From assembly GCA_029879945.1 (NCBI GenBank), contig JAOUPJ010000115.1:1-10247 (forward strand): a DNA stretch of 10,247 nucleotides, given 5' to 3'. The translations under genes and the position numbers were made by a program. The notes under the pieces were generated by a model that saw only the letters and a program-made list of their open reading frames with translations, searched no databases and had not been told where the DNA came from. This DNA comes from Gammaproteobacteria bacterium. GTDB lineage: Bacteria; Pseudomonadota; Gammaproteobacteria; S012-40. Every line of letters begins with the position of its first letter. The stretch's first letter is position 1. Positions 5,806-10,247 of the stretch are shown in pieces.

Positions 5806-7599
5806 TTAGCCTCTCTTTATAAACACGCCCTGACCTGTCGGAGATTCCAAAACAAACTCCCCACGCTCTTTAAAAAATTCATACTCTTGCTCATAACTTT
5901 CGTCGTATCGTGAAAAGCCATAATCATCCAGCACTATCATTCCACCCACAGATACCCGGTCATAGATTTTTTCAAGCGCATACATCTCAGGCTCAAAACA
6001 ATTCAAATCAATCTGCGCAAAGGCAATTTTATCGGGCAGATTACCTTCCAATGTTTTACACACATCCCCTTTAATTACCGTGATATTGCTAAAGTCTGAA
6101 AATAGTTGCACCACTTTCTCATAAAGCAGAGGACCATGATTCACTTTTCGACTTTCTACAGGCGGATCTTCAAAAATGTCAAACATATAGTATTGCTTGT
6201 TCACCTGCTTGAAATCGATATATCTTGTTACAACATCCATAGTCAATCCATCATAACAACCCACGTCGACAAAATCGCCCTCGACTTTTAGGCAAGAGCG
6301 AGCCGCCCAGCACATAAGATAAACTCGCCATATCCTTGCCTTTAGTATCGCATTATCTTTGTAGCGATCCATCGCTCTGATAAAATCGCTTTCTCGTAAA
6401 AACCCCAGGGTGCGAAACCAGACAAACATGTCATCAGCTAATAGTGCGGAGCTACCACTGGTATTCGCATTCAGAAACTGTGCTGAGCCAACAATATTTT
6501 CGACAAATCTTTTTTTGTTTGCTTCTACATTCAGAGGATGTACATTGTATTCTTTATTAAACAAAGCAAAATAGGGCGATACATAATGATCCGGACCATC
6601 AGGTCTAAACGTAGCAAGCAAATCTGCCACCTGTTCTACTGCTGATTTACGGTTTCCCTTTATGTGAATCACGGCCTTGCGTTTCAACTCACCAATCTGC
6701 TGATCTTCTCCAAGATTCCAGGAATAGTTGTAGACATCGCATGGCAGCGAAATGACCGAGCAACCACCTATCTTCATCGGCCTGTAGTGAGAGTAGGGGC
6801 TCAAAGTAAAACACACCGCATTCAAGCTCAATTGGCCACCCCGCCATTTTTGAATGTCGCCGTAGAAATCACGAATATGATTGTCTGAAATCAACTGGTA
6901 ATACGTTGCGAGATAACTGCGAAAAAAATCCAGTACGACAGGTTTGTTTTCCACTTTCGCAAAGATCACACCCTCATTGACAGGCATTACTCCACCCAGT
7001 TTTCGAGTGGTTATTGCCACATCAAACTCGGAATCGAATAACTCACTACAATCTGAATTCAAAAAAGCGTCACTGTCTAAAAAGATAGTATCTGCCGAAA
7101 ACGCTTTAGATTGCACATATGCCAGCATCGCATGTACACGTTCAAACATGGGTGTTTCAGCATCTACATCTAGACCCATCACATGCACCTGTTTGCTGGA
7201 AAACTTGAACCAAGAAGAGTTTTTGTTCGTAACAAGATAGACATTTGCATCGCGACGCCATCGTTTGACCGCCGAAAGAAATGTTTTAACCACCAATTCG
7301 TAATTGTATCCGGCCAAGTCCGCCTTGATATCGACATAGTCAATCCGACTTGCCCCTTTGGGCATCTCGACATGATACATAAAGACATTTAAGCCGCCCT
7401 CCGCTTCCGCCGCATGCGCGTCTATCATTTTCGTGTAGGCGGATACTTTACTAATCACGTCCTTGGGCAGTTCTTCACTGTAAAGGGTGGAGGCATAGCT
7501 GATAACCTGATCGATATCTACGAATAGCCCGGTTGTTGAGTCCGCCTTGGAATTTTCTGTTAGCGCTATATTAGATTCGGATTTGGTATTGATTTTCAC
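5806..7599 (-). CDS. Two-domain protein: GT-A-like glycosyltransferase plus TylF/MycF-like methyltransferase
   Basis: About 597 residues from the preferred GTG start at 7599. AAGGGG (7608-7613) lies eight bases before it, while an upstream in-frame TTG at 7629 has no Shine-Dalgarno site. Residues ~70-325 look like a nucleotide-diphospho-sugar transferase of GT-A fold. ADTIFLDSDAFLNS holds a DxD-type DSD (175-177), followed by FDVAITTR, GVMPVNEGVIFAK, a WRGGQLSLNA segment and a late VIHIKGNRK. Residues ~390-597 resemble class I SAM methyltransferases of the TylF/macrocin O-methyltransferase family. FVDVGCYDG (443-451) is the SAM loop and MFDIFEDPP (472-480) follows. AQIDLNCFEPEMYALE (528-543) and GGMIVLDDYG (552-561) carry acidic residues placed like the metal-binding aspartates of that family. 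No signal peptide or membrane helix is seen. Codons are AT-richer than the neighbours. It probably adds a sugar and O-methylates it, or methylates a glycan end. Acceptor, donor and linkage cannot be read. A 102-base gap separates it from malQ, and it abuts asnB. Confidence 0.8.
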   Translation of the reverse strand: MKINTKSESNIALTENSKADSTTGLFVDIDQVISYASTLYSEELPKDVISKVSAYTKMIDAHAAEAEGGLNVFMYHVEMPKGASRIDYVDIKADLAGYNYELVVKTFLSAVKRWRRDANVYLVTNKNSSWFKFSSKQVHVMGLDVDAETPMFERVHAMLAYVQSKAFSADTIFLDSDAFLNSDCSELFDSEFDVAITTRKLGGVMPVNEGVIFAKVENKPVVLDFFRSYLATYYQLISDNHIRDFYGDIQKWRGGQLSLNAVCFTLSPYSHYRPMKIGGCSVISLPCDVYNYSWNLGEDQQIGELKRKAVIHIKGNRKSAVEQVADLLATFRPDGPDHYVSPYFALFNKEYNVHPLNVEANKKRFVENIVGSAQFLNANTSGSSALLADDMFVWFRTLGFLRESDFIRAMDRYKDNAILKARIWRVYLMCWAARSCLKVEGDFVDVGCYDGLTMDVVTRYIDFKQVNKQYYMFDIFEDPPVESRKVNHGPLLYEKVVQLFSDFSNITVIKGDVCKTLEGNLPDKIAFAQIDLNCFEPEMYALEKIYDRVSVGGMIVLDDYGFSRYDESYEQEYEFFKERGEFVLESPTGQGVFIKRG

Positions 7600-7683
7600 G
7601 CCAAAGACCCCTTGGTAATAGGCTTGCAACGGAGAACTGTGTATCTCTGCACTACAAGCAAAAAAGAAACCGTTGAAAGAAAA

Positions 7684-7702
7684 ACTGATATCTAATTGAT
7701 AT
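7684..7702 (-). terminator. Weak AT-rich hairpin at the end of malQ
   Basis: GATAT (7698-7702) and ATATC (7688-7692) form a 5-bp stem with a 5-base loop. The stem overlaps the last base of the malQ stop codon, and on the minus strand it is followed by AGTTTTTC. The T-run fits a terminator but the stem is short and AT-rich. If real, it would partly separate GH57-malQ from the fusion gene and asnB. Confidence 0.25.
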
Positions 7703-9174
7703 TATTGATTATATCTAGAAGAGGAGACAGATAGAGCAGCCAGATTCTCAGTTTGTTCAGTATTCAACTCAGTCCACTGAAATCGCCAATGCCAGTTGTT
7801 TTCAGTGGTGCCCGGGGTGTTCATTCTCGCGTCTTCTGCCAAGTCCAGCACATCCTGCATGGGCAGGATGACGAGATTGGCAACCGATTCCATTGCCGCT
7901 TTAATGATTGCTGAGGCCAAGTCTACATTTTCTACTTTTAGAACTTCCCGTATCGTGTTTAAAACGGACTCATCCAATGCCCGTAACCAACCTCTGAGCG
8001 TATTATTATCATGCGTACCGGTATACACCACGCAATTCTCGATATGGTGATGAGGTAAATAGGAATTATTGGGATCACCATCAAAGGCAAACTGCATAAT
8101 ACGCATACCCGGAAAATTGAACTGATCCCTAAGCTGTATGACCTCATGGGTAATCACTCCCAGGTCTTCCGCCACCAAGGGCAGCACACCAAAATGTGAT
8201 TCCAGTGCCTGAAAAAACGCAGCACCCGGCCCCTTCACCCAGCGACCATTTATGGCTGTGTCTTCTGTTGCCGGTATCTCCCAATAGGCCTCAAAGCCCC
8301 TGAAATGATCGATACGAAACAGATCAAACATTTCCAACTGCGTCTTGATGCGCTGCACCCACCACTCGTAGCTTGTTTCAGCCAGATAAGACCAATCATA
8401 GAGCGGATTTCCCCAGCGTTGGCCGGTTTCAGAAAAATAGTCGGGCGGTACTCCGGCAATTACGGAACACAATCCACTTTCGTCCAGTTGAAAACAGCGC
8501 CGATTGGCCCATACATCTGCACTGTCGTGGGCAACAAAAATAGGCAAATCACCAAACATCAGGATTCCGTTTTCATTCGCGTAGTCCTTGATCTCCAGCC
8601 ATTGTTTGAAAAAGAGAAATTGTTGGAAACACTGTGCCTCTATCTCTTCTTCATGGCTATCTATGATCTCTTCCAAAGCACGCAAGCTCCGATCCCTTAG
8701 GGCAGGTTGCCACTGGTACCAAGGTTTGAAATTTTCTTTGGCACGAATCAGTTGATAGAGTGCATAGTCTCGCAACCAGCGATGTTTAACAACAAAGTTT
8801 TGAAACTGCTCAAGGATGTCATCTTTTTTGCTATTACGACAATGTTTCAACGAAGCCTGAGACATGTACACGCAGGCGCGTAAATTTTCTTCAAAACTCG
8901 AGCCCAAGGGAATCAGATTTTCCTTAAGCAGAAGGCCCGCCTCCAGCAATGACTGCCAAGAAATAAGCAAGGGATTTCCCGCGTGGGCAGAAAGACATTG
9001 ATAGGGTGAGCGGTCTGAGTGCGTGGGCCCCATGGGCAGCACCTGCCACACGGACTGCTTAGCGGCCTTTAAAAAATCGATAAAACGACGAGCATTAGAA
9101 TCCAACACACCCTGCACCTCGTCCCCCGGTAGCGAGGTAGGATGCAACAAAATGCCGCTGCGCCTGTCAGCCAT
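7702..9174 (-). CDS. malQ: 4-alpha-glucanotransferase (amylomaltase, GH77)
   Basis: A 490-residue cytoplasmic enzyme that moves alpha-1,4-glucan segments between maltooligosaccharides, releasing glucose and making longer chains for phosphorylase. It starts MADRRSGILLHPTSLPG, the usual GH77 N-terminus, and has the conserved VWQVLPMGPT, SPYQ and GNPLL segments near the front. DLPIFVAHDSADVW (209-222) and GVPPDYFSETGQRWGNPLYDW (241-261, incl. the 250s-loop) are typical. The catalytic triad is visible: nucleophile Asp289 in FRIDHFRG, acid/base Glu336 in VAEDLG, and transition-state Asp389 in GTHDNNT. Length fits the bacterial ~500-residue class, without the long N-terminal extension of E. coli MalQ (694). 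The ATG at 9174 was preferred; a GTG at 9186 in the same frame is possible, and neither has a strong Shine-Dalgarno site. It begins 21 bases after the GH57 stop, so the two are probably one operon. Confidence 0.95.
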   Translation of the reverse strand: MADRRSGILLHPTSLPGDEVQGVLDSNARRFIDFLKAAKQSVWQVLPMGPTHSDRSPYQCLSAHAGNPLLISWQSLLEAGLLLKENLIPLGSSFEENLRACVYMSQASLKHCRNSKKDDILEQFQNFVVKHRWLRDYALYQLIRAKENFKPWYQWQPALRDRSLRALEEIIDSHEEEIEAQCFQQFLFFKQWLEIKDYANENGILMFGDLPIFVAHDSADVWANRRCFQLDESGLCSVIAGVPPDYFSETGQRWGNPLYDWSYLAETSYEWWVQRIKTQLEMFDLFRIDHFRGFEAYWEIPATEDTAINGRWVKGPGAAFFQALESHFGVLPLVAEDLGVITHEVIQLRDQFNFPGMRIMQFAFDGDPNNSYLPHHHIENCVVYTGTHDNNTLRGWLRALDESVLNTIREVLKVENVDLASAIIKAAMESVANLVILPMQDVLDLAEDARMNTPGTTENNWHWRFQWTELNTEQTENLAALSVSSSRYNQ

Positions 9175-9195
9175 TGCGGCACACACCCGGCGCGC

Positions 9196-10247
9196 TCAAA
9201 CTTCACTGCCTCTGCGCATCGCGCCTCCGCCTTCCGGCGTGCCACCGCCTACACTAATTGGCGAATCCAACTCGGGGGGAATAGGTTCTTTAAGGAGCTT
9301 ATACAACTCTTTTAATTGATAACGATAGAGTCGATCAAAGTCATTAACAGAAGCCGCTGGGTTATAGTCTCCAAACCACCAAAACCAGTCTGACCCCTCG
9401 CAAATCGCCAACTGTTGAGTTGCGAGCCTACGCTGTTCTTCGCTCAACTCGCCTCTCTCTAACACTCGATCATAGACGTGCTTGGCGGCAATTAGTAAGT
9501 CCCAGCCCTTGTTTTTGTCGGGGTCTCCAATCCAGGTTGAAAACGTGCCATAGACCCAGCTTCCTGCCGTGATGTGATTCAGATTTACAGGATTGGTGTT
9601 TTCGTCCAGCACCTTGGAAAAGGTAGTCAGTTGGATATGTGGATGTTCCGTCAAACGTTTATACAATGTCGACAAAAAATAATAGCCATTTTCCGGATAG
9701 TGTTCCCAGGCGTTTTCCCCATCCAATATAACGGATACCACCGAGTCTTGAGGATTTTTGCATGCTTTATAGATGTTTTCCAAATGGTGAATAAAATTAT
9801 TAACTGCATCATCGGCATGCCAGTCACTATAGGTGAACCCGATTAAATCGGACAGGCCGTCATCACGGAAAAAACATACAGTATTGCAATCATTGATCTT
9901 GTATGGGCGATGTGTGCATTCATTTTCCAACTCGGATTTCAGTTTTTGATTTTTCGCCAAGCTATTACGCATCACATTTTCGCCGCTGGCTATCCAGCGT
10001 ATCCCCATTTTGTCACATAAACGTAAGGTGGCATCACTCACTGAACCCTCAGATGGCCAACAGCCATCGGGTTTTCGTTTAAAGAATTGCTCAAAGACCT
10101 CTATGCCGCGCTCGATATGCCAAAGTGAACGTTGCTCACCGCCTGGGTATTGCGCGGTAGCAGGCAAATGCACTTTGGGCATCGCCTCTTCGGCGGATTT
10201 CAAATCCAACATCAGGGGAATTATGGGATGCGCATAAGGCGTAAAAG
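9196..10247 (-). CDS. GH57 glycoside hydrolase (amylase/amylopullulanase-like), 5' end outside window
   Basis: The last ~350 codons of a family 57 hydrolase acting on alpha-glucan. The frame stays open to the window edge: upstream of the first internal ATG (10212) it reads TPYAHPIIPLML, which matches the PYYHPILPLL segment of GH57 proteins, so the true start lies beyond 10247. The catalytic motifs are visible. CWPSEGSVS contains the nucleophile Glu (codon 10048-10050). ILDGENAWEHY contains the acid/base Asp (codon 9721-9723). EGSDWFWWFGDYNP lies in the C-terminal helical region. The end, KLLKEPIPPELDSPI, matches where GH57 proteins usually stop, and is followed by a ~19-residue Gly-rich tail ending MRRGSEV. 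No signal is assessable because the N-terminus is missing. Next to malQ and glgP it is likely part of glycogen or maltodextrin turnover. Its exact bond preference (alpha-1,4, alpha-1,6 or branching) cannot be assigned from this part. Confidence 0.93.
   Translation of the reverse strand, partial: FTPYAHPIIPLMLDLKSAEEAMPKVHLPATAQYPGGEQRSLWHIERGIEVFEQFFKRKPDGCWPSEGSVSDATLRLCDKMGIRWIASGENVMRNSLAKNQKLKSELENECTHRPYKINDCNTVCFFRDDGLSDLIGFTYSDWHADDAVNNFIHHLENIYKACKNPQDSVVSVILDGENAWEHYPENGYYFLSTLYKRLTEHPHIQLTTFSKVLDENTNPVNLNHITAGSWVYGTFSTWIGDPDKNKGWDLLIAAKHVYDRVLERGELSEEQRRLATQQLAICEGSDWFWWFGDYNPAASVNDFDRLYRYQLKELYKLLKEPIPPELDSPISVGGGTPEGGGAMRRGSEV

Noticed and set aside
8305..8700. Plus-strand open frame of 131 codons inside malQ
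   Set aside because: It is antisense to the conserved GH77 core including the catalytic region, with no recognisable domain.
10210..10212. ATG at 10212 as the start of the GH57 gene
   Set aside because: The frame continues to the window edge with residues that match the conserved GH57 segment (TPYAHPIIPL), so this ATG is internal and the gene is cut by the window.

Overview
The window looks like a chromosomal segment of a gammaproteobacterium. The order mutS then fdxA (7Fe ferredoxin) is a familiar arrangement in Pseudomonas and related gammaproteobacteria, the tRNA-Leu gene encodes its own CCA end, and Shine-Dalgarno sites are ordinary. I could not fix a genus from the sequence alone. G+C is uneven: hand counts of sample lines give about 58-65% in mutS, about 40-63% in glgP and malQ, and about 33-43% in the methyltransferase-fusion gene.

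Left part (1-1209, plus strand): the 3' end of mutS (mismatch repair), fdxA, and tRNA-Leu(CAA) with a candidate stable-RNA promoter. These are housekeeping genes. A 159-base gap with a candidate promoter and a set of competing inverted repeats then leads into glgP (1369-3978, plus), an alpha-glucan phosphorylase of the DUF3417-containing type.

Right part (3984-10247, minus strand): four genes read leftward and converge on glgP with only 5 bases between the stop codons. In transcription order they are a GH57 glycoside hydrolase (5' end outside the window), malQ (4-alpha-glucanotransferase), a two-domain protein joining a GT-A-like glycosyltransferase to a TylF/MycF-like methyltransferase, and asnB (glutamine-dependent asparagine synthetase family).

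GH57, MalQ and GlgP fit one pathway of alpha-glucan (glycogen or maltodextrin) turnover: hydrolysis or trimming, disproportionation of short glucans, and phosphorolysis to glucose-1-phosphate. The fusion protein and AsnB are of the kind normally seen in surface-polysaccharide or natural-product clusters. They sit between malQ and glgP as a tightly packed, AT-richer pair. That pair is the most unusual part of the window. It may be an acquired cassette, or it may modify a sugar polymer made from the same glucan pool. The sequence cannot tell these apart.

No CRISPR array, insertion sequence, phage gene or long repeat was seen. No gene-free stretch exceeds 300 bases.
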